A DNA stretch of 64,000 nucleotides from Streptomyces chryseus (GTDB taxonomy: Bacteria > Actinomycetota > Actinomycetes > Streptomycetales > Streptomycetaceae): contig NZ_BMVO01000020.1 in assembly GCF_014650755.1 (NCBI RefSeq), positions 56,706 through 120,705 on the forward strand, written 5' to 3'. Shown piece by piece: positions 33,801 to 41,867 of this stretch. The notes under the pieces were generated by a model. That model worked only from the letters and a program-made list of their open reading frames with translations, made no database searches and had not been told where the DNA came from. How positions within the stretch are numbered: the first letter of the stretch is position 1; every line of letters starts with the position of its first letter. A program made the position numbers and the translations under genes.

Positions 33801-35521
33801 TCGCCGCCATCAAACCCGCCGGGTCCAACACCCGCGGTCTGCTCGCCTACCTTTACGGTCCCGGCCGGCACGACGAACACCTCGACCCGCACCTCGTCGC
33901 CGCCTTCGCCATGCTCGGCATGCCCGACCCCGGCCGCGACGAAAACGCCACCCTGACCGAACTCGGCCACCACCTCGACGAGCCCGTACGCCTGCGTAAT
34001 AGCGAGTTCGGCAAGCCTGTCACCGAGCACGTCTGGCACTGCCCCGTCCGCGCAGCACCCGAAGACCGCAACCTCTCCGACACCGAGTGGGGCGAGATCG
34101 CCCAGCGCATCGTTCAGGCCGCAGGCATTGCCCCCGCAGGCGATGATCTGGCCTGCCGGTGGATCGCCGTACGCCATGCCGATGACCACATCCACATCGT
34201 CGCGACCACCGTCCGCGAAGACGGCCGCCGCCCCAAGCTCCACGACAGCGGCATCCGCGTCGGCGACGCCTGCCGGGAGATCGAGAAGGACTACGGACTG
34301 CGCTGCCTGAAGAAGGGCGACCGCACCGGTACGCGGGGCGCCACCCAGGCCGAGATGCATAAAGCCAATCGCCTCGGCTGGGAGCAGACCAGCCGCGAGT
34401 GGCTACAGGACCGCATCCGCGCCGCCATCCCGCACGCCACCAGCGCCGAGGAACTCCTCGCCTATCTCGAAGCCGGCGAAATCCTGGTCAAGCCCCGTCG
34501 CGGCCCCTCTGGAGACCTCCTCGGCTACGCCGTAGGCCGCCCCGGCGACCTGAACAAGGACGGCGAGCAGATCTACCACCCCGGCGGGAAGATCGCCCCC
34601 GACCTGTCCCTGCCCAAGCTGAAGGCTCGTCTGGAGACCAGTGCGCCCGAGGAACACCCCACCGCCCGGCGCAACCAGCTCGCCACTCCGTGGCATCAGG
34701 CCGCCGAAGCTCTCGACACCCTCCACACGGAAATCACTGAATCGAGCGCCGATGGGGACGCACAGACACAGGCGCACATCATCGCGCTGGGCGAACTCAT
34801 TGAGGCCACCGCCCAGAAAGCCCCCGCAGATATCCGTGCGCAACTGCATGCGGCCAGCCGGGCCTTCGCCCGTGCCCAGCGCTCTCAAATCCGTGCCGAA
34901 GACCGCGCCGCCCACGCCCTGCGGTCTGCGGCCCGCGACATCGTCAACACTGCCACCGGGCCCGACGGCAGTGCCCTCGCAGCTCTGATCGCCGCGCTCG
35001 TCTGGGCCGCCGTCCTCGCCGGACGCTGGCACGAGGCCAAGGGGCACGCCCACCAGGCCAACGCCGCCCGCCAAGCCGTCCAGCACCTGCAGTCAGCAGC
35101 CGACGACGCGCTCAGTCCGACGCTCACTGAACTGGCAGCCCGCCCCTCCAAGGAGGAGACCCGTCGCATCCTGGCCAACGACGTACGCGCAGCCGTCCCC
35201 GAACACGCCGAGCGGATCCTCTCCGACCCCGGCTGGCCCGCGCTCGCCATGGTCCTCGCCGACGCCGAAGCTGGCGGCCACAAACCCCACCAGCTCCTCA
35301 AAGAAGCCGCCGCCCACCGTGAGCTCGGCACCGCCCACAGGCCCGCCCGCGTCCTGATCACCCGCATCCAGCACACCAGCCGCAACCCCGCACCCAACCG
35401 CCGCGCCGAAGCAGCCCGCCTACGGAGCACCACCGCGTCAGCCTTCAGCGTGCCGTCCCCCGGCACCCAGCCGCGCGCGGCAACCGCCCCCACGAGCCAG
35501 CCGAGCCGACCTCGCCGCTGA
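33797..35521 (+). CDS. MobA/relaxase (HUH endonuclease)
   Basis: The 574-residue relaxase has Tyr20 in LLAYLYGPGRH as likely nucleophile and the HUH metal site H127xDxHIH133 (RHADDHIHIVAT). Residues 145-280 continue the relaxase domain (EKDYGLRCL, AEEELLAYLEAGEILVKPRRG). The C-terminal half is a helical Ala/Glu/His-rich extension with a possible hydrophobic patch (ALAALIAALVWAAVLAGRW). It nicks at oriT. The GTG start overlaps the mobC stop. Confidence 0.92.
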   Translation: MIAAIKPAGSNTRGLLAYLYGPGRHDEHLDPHLVAAFAMLGMPDPGRDENATLTELGHHLDEPVRLRNSEFGKPVTEHVWHCPVRAAPEDRNLSDTEWGEIAQRIVQAAGIAPAGDDLACRWIAVRHADDHIHIVATTVREDGRRPKLHDSGIRVGDACREIEKDYGLRCLKKGDRTGTRGATQAEMHKANRLGWEQTSREWLQDRIRAAIPHATSAEELLAYLEAGEILVKPRRGPSGDLLGYAVGRPGDLNKDGEQIYHPGGKIAPDLSLPKLKARLETSAPEEHPTARRNQLATPWHQAAEALDTLHTEITESSADGDAQTQAHIIALGELIEATAQKAPADIRAQLHAASRAFARAQRSQIRAEDRAAHALRSAARDIVNTATGPDGSALAALIAALVWAAVLAGRWHEAKGHAHQANAARQAVQHLQSAADDALSPTLTELAARPSKEETRRILANDVRAAVPEHAERILSDPGWPALAMVLADAEAGGHKPHQLLKEAAAHRELGTAHRPARVLITRIQHTSRNPAPNRRAEAARLRSTTASAFSVPSPGTQPRAATAPTSQPSRPRR

Positions 35522-35639
35522 CCGTTGAGGAGAGCCAGATCCATAGAGACCGGTCAGCAACAGGGGCCACGCCCCCAGCCACGCTCATTGCCACCCCATC
35601 TGGAGCCAGCCAACGCTGCTGATGCGCGTGGGTAACGAC

Positions 35640-35677
35640 GGCTGGGCCGGTCACCACGCCTGGTGACCGGCCCAGCC
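35640..35677. terminator. Hairpin between relaxase and minus-strand cargo
   Basis: A perfect 16-bp stem (GGCTGGGCCGGTCACC with its complement) with a 6-nt loop separates convergent genes. Confidence 0.88.
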
Positions 35678-35744
35678 GCCCGAGAGCGCCAATGCCCCGA
35701 GAGCACTGTGAAGGGGCGGCACAGGCTCGATGCCTCCGACGGCC

Positions 35745-36098
35745 TCATCCACGACTGAACAGGCCGCCCCGCGCGCGATGCCTTCCGACACGGCGTCCGC
35801 CAGGTTGCTCGGGCGCGGGGGCCGTGCTCACCGGGGCCGGACGAGCCGGTTCATCGTGAAGGAGAAGGGATTGCCAGACCTGCTCCTGCAAAGCGCGGAT
35901 GCACGGACCACAGGCAAACATCGCCGCCTGGGCACCAGCCACACTCACCGGGCCGATCCATAGAACACGGGTCCATCGCTGGCCGCAGTAGAGCCAGCAG
36001 AATCCGTCCGTCCACGTATTGCCGTCGTCAGTGTCTGCCGCAGCGGGCAGACCGCCGCGGGCGAACTCGGCGATGCCGGGTATGACCCGAGGCGTCAT
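35745..36098 (-). CDS. Small Cys4 zinc-ribbon-like protein
   Basis: This 117-residue protein starts MTPRVIPGIAEFARGG. It has two paired Cys motifs, FCWLYCGQRW and FACGPCIRALQEQVW, around WTRVLWIGPVSVAGAQAAM, which suggests a zinc-binding core. The C-terminus is a Pro/Arg/Gly tail. Similar small proteins are common in Streptomyces but have no known role. No ribosome-binding site is present. TATAGA ends 7 nt before the ATG. The longer frame upstream is a shadow of the CYTH gene. Confidence 0.62.
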   Translation of the reverse strand: MTPRVIPGIAEFARGGLPAAADTDDGNTWTDGFCWLYCGQRWTRVLWIGPVSVAGAQAAMFACGPCIRALQEQVWQSLLLHDEPARPAPVSTAPAPEQPGGRRVGRHRARGGLFSRG

Positions 36099-36132
36099 GG
36101 CCAGTTCTATAAACACAGCTCGGTCCTCAAGA

Positions 36133-36720
36133 TCACTCGCTCGGGACAGCTGCCCTGGCCGAAGCCTGCTTGTCGCCGTCGGCGAAGAGGAGAGTGGGTT
36201 CGGCCAGGATGTCCCTGCCGGACTCGCTCTTGTAGATCTCATCGACGCTGCCGAAACGTGCTTCTGAGTAGTCGAGGTCGAGCAGGGCGGCTGCCTGGCG
36301 GACCGATGCCTCGTCGGGGCCCTCGATCTCGACGAAGGTGGGGAGGTCCGGCCAGGTGTCGAAGTCGAAGGCGACCTCGCCGAGGCGCCATTCCTCGCGG
36401 TAGTTCTCCTGGTACCGGACCTCGCGCATGCCGAGGCTGCGCAGGATCTCGGCCATGGCATGCAGGTCCGTGACCTCTGTCTCGATCTCGGTGGTGCCGT
36501 TGATCGTGGTGGCGTCGGTGACCTGCTTGAGCGTCAGCGTCGATCGGGTGCCCTCGTCCCGAAGCCGCACCCAGGCCCCTCCTTCGAGTGCGTCGTTCTC
36601 GAAGATCTTGCGGGTCAGGAGGGTACGCGGGAACGCTTGCGTGGCGCCCAAGGCGGTCAGCTTGGCCTGGAGGCCGGCGACGTCGATGGCGAGAAACTTG
36701 GCCTCGTACTCGTGCTTCAC
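36133..36720 (-). CDS. CYTH-domain protein (class IV adenylate cyclase / triphosphatase fold)
   Basis: The 195-residue triphosphate-tunnel protein begins with the CYTH signature ExExK (KHEYEAKFLAID). WVRLRDEGTRSTLTLKQ, ETEV and EIEGPDEASV strands that line the tunnel follow. Members make cAMP from ATP or hydrolyse triphosphates such as ThTP. The exact activity cannot be read. It is the last gene of a five-gene minus-strand operon and starts at GTG after AAGGAAG, 16 nt past the methyltransferase stop. Confidence 0.88.
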   Translation of the reverse strand: MKHEYEAKFLAIDVAGLQAKLTALGATQAFPRTLLTRKIFENDALEGGAWVRLRDEGTRSTLTLKQVTDATTINGTTEIETEVTDLHAMAEILRSLGMREVRYQENYREEWRLGEVAFDFDTWPDLPTFVEIEGPDEASVRQAAALLDLDYSEARFGSVDEIYKSESGRDILAEPTLLFADGDKQASARAAVPSE

Positions 36721-36736
36721 GGGTTCTTCCTTCGTA

Positions 36737-37384
36737 CTAGGAGGGGGTGCGGGCTGCAAGGAGCAGGCCCATCCGGTGGGTGTGGTCCTGGAGCTGGCCG
36801 ATGTGGGCGCGCTCGGCGAACTCGTTCGTGCGCAGGGTCAGCAGGACATCCCAGTCGCCGATGAAGTGGCGCCTGAGCTTCTCGGGGGACGTGTAGTGCT
36901 CGATCAAGTGCTGGCGCTGGGTGACAGGCATCATGAACTCCGCGCCGTACAGGCCGCTCTGGCCGACGGAGGACTGCATGCGGGTGACGAAATCAGCGAG
37001 CGGGCGATGATGGTTGGCACTGTAATGCCAGGAGCAGCTCGTCCAGATGGCATCGCAGGGCGTGCCCGAAGACTCCCATTGGAGGAAGTCCTTCTCCACA
37101 ATCTGTACGCGGTCGTGGAGCGATTCGAGCTTGAGGCGGTCGACGAGGCCCATCGCGTGGGCCCGGTTGTCACCCGGGAGGATGACCTCGCCACCGTGCA
37201 GGGCGAGCGGGTCGTGCTCTACCGCGACCACCTGGTAGCCGGCGGCGGCCAGAGGCAGGACGAACTTACCGTCGCTCGCCCCCACAACCATGACCGTGGC
37301 GTTAGGAGCGGCACGCTCCTTCAGCGCGGCGAGGAACTGGGGGAAGAACGTGAGGGTGTGCTCCCACAGGCTCTGCGTTTGCAC
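36737..37384 (-). CDS. SAM-dependent methyltransferase of the cargo operon
   Basis: The 215-residue class I methyltransferase has motif I ATVMVVGASDGKFVLPLAAAG, acidic EHDP at strand 2, and motif IV CDAIWTSCSWHYSAN. The GTG start has AAGGAG 9 nt upstream. Its start overlaps the kinase gene by 83 nt in another frame, which is unusually long but supported by the strong ribosome-binding site. The substrate is unknown. Confidence 0.82.
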   Translation of the reverse strand: MQTQSLWEHTLTFFPQFLAALKERAAPNATVMVVGASDGKFVLPLAAAGYQVVAVEHDPLALHGGEVILPGDNRAHAMGLVDRLKLESLHDRVQIVEKDFLQWESSGTPCDAIWTSCSWHYSANHHRPLADFVTRMQSSVGQSGLYGAEFMMPVTQRQHLIEHYTSPEKLRRHFIGDWDVLLTLRTNEFAERAHIGQLQDHTHRMGLLLAARTPS

Positions 37385-37949
37385 GGTGGCGGGCTCCTTG
37401 CGTGTCGATGGACAGGATCGTCTGGAGGACCTCGTCGGGGGCCAGATGCGTGGTGTCCACGTGGTGCATCGGGAACTGGGCATAGGCGTCGGTAACGCGG
37501 TCTGCCACCTCTTCTGCCAGGACGTCCCAGCGGGAGACCGGCTTGATGCGCTCGGCGAGCCGGCGCCCGCGCTCGCCTTTGCCGCACGTCAGTTGGTACG
37601 TCACGGGCTGGGGCAGGCTGGGCGGGAGCCTGACGCCGAGGCTGGAGCCGAGTGCCTGGTGGTTGGCCAGGCAGCGGGCGAAGTAGCTCTCCACGACCAC
37701 CGAGGTGCCCTCGGCTAGGAGGCGCTGGATCTCATCGGTCACGGTGAACAGCGCGGACAGGTAGAAGCACATCCGGGCCTCGGTGTTTCCACGCCGGTCC
37801 ACCTCACGGCGCAGAGGCTGGTAGAAGAGAGGCACGGTTGGGACTAGGACGGCGCGGCGGGCCGCTGCCAGCATCGGAGCGATGGTCGACTTTCCGGTGC
37901 CGCGGAGCCCTTCGAGGCTCTCGAACAGCGGACCGTCAGACACGGGCAT
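37302..37949 (-). CDS. Thymidylate-kinase-like P-loop kinase
   Basis: The 215-residue nucleotide-kinase-fold protein has the P-loop FESLEGLRGTGKST, as in TMPK (EGxDGxGKS/T). VVVESYFARCLANHQALG occupies the position of the TMPK DRY motif, with Glu-Ser-Tyr replacing Asp-Arg-Tyr. An Arg-rich lid (GKGERGRRLAERIKP) follows. The ESY change suggests a substrate other than plain dTMP. The start overlaps the radical SAM stop by 14 nt. Confidence 0.8.
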   Translation of the reverse strand: MPVSDGPLFESLEGLRGTGKSTIAPMLAAARRAVLVPTVPLFYQPLRREVDRRGNTEARMCFYLSALFTVTDEIQRLLAEGTSVVVESYFARCLANHQALGSSLGVRLPPSLPQPVTYQLTCGKGERGRRLAERIKPVSRWDVLAEEVADRVTDAYAQFPMHHVDTTHLAPDEVLQTILSIDTQGARHRANAEPVGAHPHVLPPVPRRAEGACRS

Positions 37950-38838
37950 ACACCACATCCGGTACCGCGAGCGTGAGCTCGTCGGTGGGGGAGGGCCGGT
38001 GGTCGATGTGGTCAGCGAGCTTGTCGTACCAGAAGGCGTGCGAGTCTTTGCCGACGGCCTTGCAGGACATGGTGAGCGCGCCGCGGGGGTCGGCCTCGAT
38101 CCGCTCGATCTCGACGGGGCCCCCGTCAGGAAGGCAGGCGTCCGAGGCTCCGCCCTCGGACAGGTCCTCGTCGACGATCACCTCGATCTCCAGGTCGGCC
38201 GCATCCAGCCGGCCTCGAAGACGCGTGTAGGCCGCGGGGTCGGTGATCAGGAGCTCGGGGTGAGCTGCGGCGTTGCCGACCGGCCGGAGGCAGTGCAGCT
38301 TCAGCTGCTCCACGCCATAGCCCTGGAGTACGCGAGCGAGCGGCAGCACCTCTTCGATGTTGCGTGAGGTGACCGTCATGGTGGCCCCGGCACGGACACC
38401 GAGTCGCTGGGCGATTTCGAGGGCGCTCAACGCGCTGCGGTAGCTTCCGAACTTGCGGATGTGGTCGTTGGTCGAGCCGATGCCCTCCAGCGATACCCGG
38501 AGCAGGTCCAGGTCGGGGGCGATCTCGGTCAGCCGGCGCTCGATCCGGTAGCCGTTGGTGCAGATCTCGACCCGCAGCCCAAGATCCCGCTTGGCGTACT
38601 GGACGACCTGGGTGAGGTCCCGGTAGACGAACGGTTCGCCGCCCAGCAGAGTCACGGCCTCGGTTCCGTACTGGTCGCGCATGAGGGCGAGGAGGTTGAT
38701 CGCCTCGTCCGCGGTGAAGGCGTCGGCGTGCTGGAGCCGCTGGCCGTGGAAGCAGTGCAGGCATTCGAAGTTGCAGCGGTACAGCAGCTGCAGATACAGC
38801 ATCCGGATTCTGCGGATCCCGGTGACTTCGCTGATCAC
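37936..38838 (-). CDS. Radical SAM enzyme of the cargo operon
   Basis: The 300-residue protein has the [4Fe-4S] motif CNFECLHC (CxxxCxxC). LLGGEPFVYRDL (GGE), TNGYRIERRL and a complete partial TIM barrel follow. A single late Cys (ALTMSCKAVGKDSHAFWYDK) is too little for a SPASM domain. The GTG start has AAGGAG 7 nt upstream. It does not carry clear viperin-specific motifs, yet it is linked to a TMPK-like kinase, as prokaryotic viperins often are. The reaction is unknown. Confidence 0.88.
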   Translation of the reverse strand: MISEVTGIRRIRMLYLQLLYRCNFECLHCFHGQRLQHADAFTADEAINLLALMRDQYGTEAVTLLGGEPFVYRDLTQVVQYAKRDLGLRVEICTNGYRIERRLTEIAPDLDLLRVSLEGIGSTNDHIRKFGSYRSALSALEIAQRLGVRAGATMTVTSRNIEEVLPLARVLQGYGVEQLKLHCLRPVGNAAAHPELLITDPAAYTRLRGRLDAADLEIEVIVDEDLSEGGASDACLPDGGPVEIERIEADPRGALTMSCKAVGKDSHAFWYDKLADHIDHRPSPTDELTLAVPDVVYARV

Positions 38839-38945
38839 GAGGGTCTCCTTCGGGCGTTTGCCTGGTGGGAGACCTGATATTGGCGGGACAGGTACGGACC
38901 CCGTCACCGCGTCTCGGGACGCTCCGAGGACGTCCTGGGACGTTT

Positions 38946-39638
38946 TCAGGACGCCGCGAACGTCTCCAGGATCCCGAGCACACGAACGGTGTCCATGAGG
39001 TCAGGCAGCACCCTTTGAGCACCGGCAGCGGCCAGTTCCTCGGCGCTGTGGACGCCGGAGGCGACCGCGATGATCTCGGAGCCCGTGGCGATCGCGGCCT
39101 CAACGTCCCTGGGCGTATCGCCCACGAGCACGACGGGCACGTCGCCTGGTGCGCCTCGCAGCTGTTGGGCACGCTCACGGGCGACAGCGACCAGGTCCGG
39201 CCGCTGGAGAGCATCAGCGCCATAGGCGCCAACTCGCAGATCGAGCAGGGGGTCAAGGCCGAACGCCGATACCTTCACTCGGGCGTTGGCCGCGATATTG
39301 CCGGTGAGTACCGAGGACACCCAGGTATTGCGTACGGAGACTTCCTTCAAGATTTCACGCACGCCGGGCAAGGCTGTCCCACGTCGGCTGAGCTCGGAGA
39401 GGCGCGCCTCCCCTGCGGCGGCGAGAGCCTTCTCGACAGTGGCCCAGCCCGGCTCGGCCACACCGTTTCGGTGGAACATGTCGCGCATGATCAGGCGGTC
39501 CGTACGGCCTTCCGTCCGCGCCGGCCCCATGGGCGCTCTCCCCGACAGCGCCGTGAAGGCAGCGGCGTAAATCTCCTTGCTGACCGCGGCATTATCGATC
39601 AGCGTGTGGTCGATGTCCCACAGGACGATGAGCTCCAT
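38946..39638 (-). CDS. HAD-superfamily phosphatase, first gene of the cargo operon
   Basis: The 230-residue HAD hydrolase has motif I WDIDHTLID (nucleophile Asp), a helical C1 cap, motif II SVLTGN and motif IV GDTPRDVEAA. It resembles phosphoglycolate phosphatases and nucleotidases. TACGCT ends 6 nt before its ATG with no ribosome-binding site, so this is probably the leaderless head of the operon that runs to the CYTH gene. Confidence 0.9.
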   Translation of the reverse strand: MELIVLWDIDHTLIDNAAVSKEIYAAAFTALSGRAPMGPARTEGRTDRLIMRDMFHRNGVAEPGWATVEKALAAAGEARLSELSRRGTALPGVREILKEVSVRNTWVSSVLTGNIAANARVKVSAFGLDPLLDLRVGAYGADALQRPDLVAVARERAQQLRGAPGDVPVVLVGDTPRDVEAAIATGSEIIAVASGVHSAEELAAAGAQRVLPDLMDTVRVLGILETFAAS

Positions 39639-39725
39639 ACGCCCAGCGTAAGCACCGTGGTCGGCCGTCGACCTTCCGCAGAACGTCCCGTAACGTCCTT
39701 GCCGCTCCCGACGCCGTCAGCTTGT

Positions 39726-40507
39726 ATGGCGCCTGTGAACGAGCGACTGCACTCCGTACTCGCCCAGCGCGGCATCCCACCTGAATCCCTCGCCGAAGTC
39801 TGCGAGGTAGACCCCAAAACGGTTAGCCGATGGCTCGGCGGACGTGTTCCTCACGCTCGCCACCGCTTCCGCGTCGCCCGGCACTTGCGGGTGGAGGAGC
39901 TGTTCCTATGGCCGGCGCCGGCGCGCAGTGCCCTACAGCAAGCCGCAGGGTCAGAACCAGAGCTCGTCACGACCTACCAGAACCGGGCGAGCGTCCCACG
40001 GGACACGTGGCTGTCGCTGCTCAAAGGCGCGCAGGAGCAGATCGGCGTCCTCGTCTTCTCCGGCACCTTCTTCGCCCAGTCCAACCCCCACGTCGCGAAG
40101 ATGCTCGCTGAGCGCGCATCGGACGGGGTGCGAGTGCGGCTCTGCTTCGGCGACTCAAACGGTCAGGCAGCAGCCATCCGGGGCCGAGAGGAGGGCATCG
40201 GCGACACCCTTGCCGCCAAGATCCGCGCCTCCCTCACCTACTACCGGCCTTACTGTCCGAGGCAGGCTGCGAAGTGAGACTGCACGACACCACCCTCTAC
40301 ACGTCCATGTTCCGCTACGACAACGACCTCCTGGTCAACCCGCACGTCTGGGGCCAGCCGGCCAGCGCCAATCCCCTCCTGCATCTCAAGAGAGCTGACA
40401 CCGCAGGCTGGTTCGACAACTACGCTCAGAGTTTCGAAGCTGTCTGGGCCACCGCACGGCCCTGGACACCCGAACAGGAGGGGCCCTCGTCACATGGGCA
40501 GGACTGA
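39726..40507 (+). pseudogene. Frameshifted XRE-type regulator with PLD-like C-terminal region
   Basis: Frame 1 (39726-40270) encodes an HTH (MAPVNERLHSVLAQRGIPPESLAEVCEVDPKTVSRWLGG) and a C-terminal domain up to LTYYRPYCPRQAAK. The natural continuation (LSEAGCEVRLHDTTLYTSMFRYDNDLLVNPHVWG...) lies in another frame ending at 40507. The two join near 40251 if one base is restored. A -1 slip there would read through TTA. Combined length would be about 260 residues, usual for this Streptomyces family. Either a recent frameshift, a sequencing error or programmed slippage could explain it. It is divergent from the HAD operon and likely its regulator. Confidence 0.72.
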
Positions 40508-40961
40508 GTACTACAACGACCCCAAGGCCCCCAAGGCGAACACGCTCATCCCCGCCAACAACCTCCTTGTCGTCGACGACAACGGCGCCATACTGCTCCA
40601 GCGCCGCCGGGACACCGGCCAGTGGGCCCTGCCGGGCGGTGCCCAGGACATTGGCGAGACAGCGGCCCAGTGCGCTGTGCGTGAGTGCCTGGAAGAGACC
40701 GGGATCATCGCCGAGGTCACGGGTTTCCTGGGGGTCTACACAAATCCGAACCACATCGTGGCCTACACGGACGGCGAGATCCGCCAGCAGTACGAGAACA
40801 CCTACATCGGCCGCCCTGTGGGCGGTGAGCCCACGATCAACGACGAAGCCGATGGCGTCCGCTACGTCCAGCCGAACGACCTGGACGACTACGACATCCA
40901 TCCCAGCATGCGCCAGCAGATCGGCGACTACCTTGCCGGCACATACCCCTACCTGGGCTGA
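40494..40961 (+). CDS. Nudix hydrolase
   Basis: This 155-residue protein has a perfect Nudix box (GGAQDIGETAAQCAVRECLEETGI) after NLLVVDDNGAILLQRRRDTGQWALPGG. AGGAGGGG precedes the ATG and the gene overlaps the frameshifted regulator. In the AICE pSAM2 the Nudix protein Pif provides exclusion against redundant transfer, so a similar role is plausible. Hydrolysis of a modified nucleotide made by the neighbouring operon is an alternative. Confidence 0.9.
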   Translation: MGRTEYYNDPKAPKANTLIPANNLLVVDDNGAILLQRRRDTGQWALPGGAQDIGETAAQCAVRECLEETGIIAEVTGFLGVYTNPNHIVAYTDGEIRQQYENTYIGRPVGGEPTINDEADGVRYVQPNDLDDYDIHPSMRQQIGDYLAGTYPYLG

Positions 40962-41512
40962 GCCGCCAACGCTGCTTCCACCCGCCCCACGGCCGCCAGG
41001 ATCTCCGGTGACGCCCGACGGATGAACCTCCCCACCAGACTGTCGGACCCGTACCGCCCGGTGATCTCGGCCAACCGAGCATCGGCCGACGTGACCTCGC
41101 CATCGGGCGTGGTCGTCATGTCGCAGTACACGAGGGCATCGACGAGGCGCTGATCGTCGAGTAGCGGAAACTCTGCTTCGAGTACGGCCCGCAATCCCCG
41201 CTCCTCCGCTTCCAGCAAAGCGAAGGAGTGGTTGGCCACGAGGCGGGTCAGCCGTTCTTCTGCAGCATGGGTCTCGCGAAGGAAGCGGGCACCGTCGAGC
41301 GGATGAAATCCAGTGACGGTCAGCCGGGGTGCGTAGCCGACGTCGTGAAGAACAGCGGCAGAGGCCAGCAGCTCCGCATCCCCTTCAACCAGCTCAGCGA
41401 TTTCAGCGGCACGCTGCGAGACTCCTAGTGAGTGCAGCCACCGACGAGGAAGCGGCCCTCTCAGTTCAGCCTCGGCCACGGTGTGAGCCCACACCGCCAA
41501 AGTTCCGTTCAC
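40949..41512 (-). CDS. HD-domain phosphohydrolase
   Basis: The 187-residue protein has HD motifs: His in RRWLHSLGVSQRAAEIAELV, HD in AAVLHDVGYAP and VDALVYCDMTTTPDG. HD enzymes cleave phosphoesters, often nucleotides. It is convergent with the Nudix gene, overlapping by 13 nt. The GTG start at 41512 has a weak AGG. The next in-frame GTG (VWAHTVAEAEL) is possible. Confidence 0.85.
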   Translation of the reverse strand: MNGTLAVWAHTVAEAELRGPLPRRWLHSLGVSQRAAEIAELVEGDAELLASAAVLHDVGYAPRLTVTGFHPLDGARFLRETHAAEERLTRLVANHSFALLEAEERGLRAVLEAEFPLLDDQRLVDALVYCDMTTTPDGEVTSADARLAEITGRYGSDSLVGRFIRRASPEILAAVGRVEAALAAQPR

Positions 41513-41867
41513 GCTCGGTACCTGCCCAGGTGCGGCCGTGCCCAGACACGGCCTGATCGGTCAGTGCACCCCAATCCTCGGCAAGGGGCCGGGCGGCGGA
41601 TTCCCGGCGTTTCAGAGTGAGACACGCGTCCCTTTTTGCCAAGCAGGGCCTGTGGACAACGGCAAGGGCTGATGCCGACGAACTAATATGGGCCACCTCG
41701 CTGGCCGCGTTCGCGGTCAGCTCAGCTGTTCTTGCCCCGACTCAGTGGACTTGTTGAGATCTTGCTGGGATGTTCGTGAGCGAGACGGACTCGCTAGCGT
41801 GTTCGAGTCCGGCCCGTCGCGAGTGCAGCCGAGCGCGCGGCGGGCAGTGCGCACGTATGGAGGACAA
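41513..41867. other. 355-nt region upstream of the methyltransferase
   Basis: No gene is supported. It contains TTCTTGCCCCGACTC (41729-41743), matching 14 of 15 bases of the left half of the 33-nt palindrome at 31916, and presumably the promoter of the cytosine methyltransferase. Confidence 0.5.

Noticed and set aside
37936..38838. Calling the radical SAM protein a viperin
   Set aside because: The adjacent kinase is suggestive, but I could not confirm the viperin-specific C-terminal motif, so the name was not used.
38865..39725. Upstream extension of the XRE regulator frame by about 287 codons
   Set aside because: It runs antisense through the HAD gene and has no coding character. The HTH begins only after 39726.
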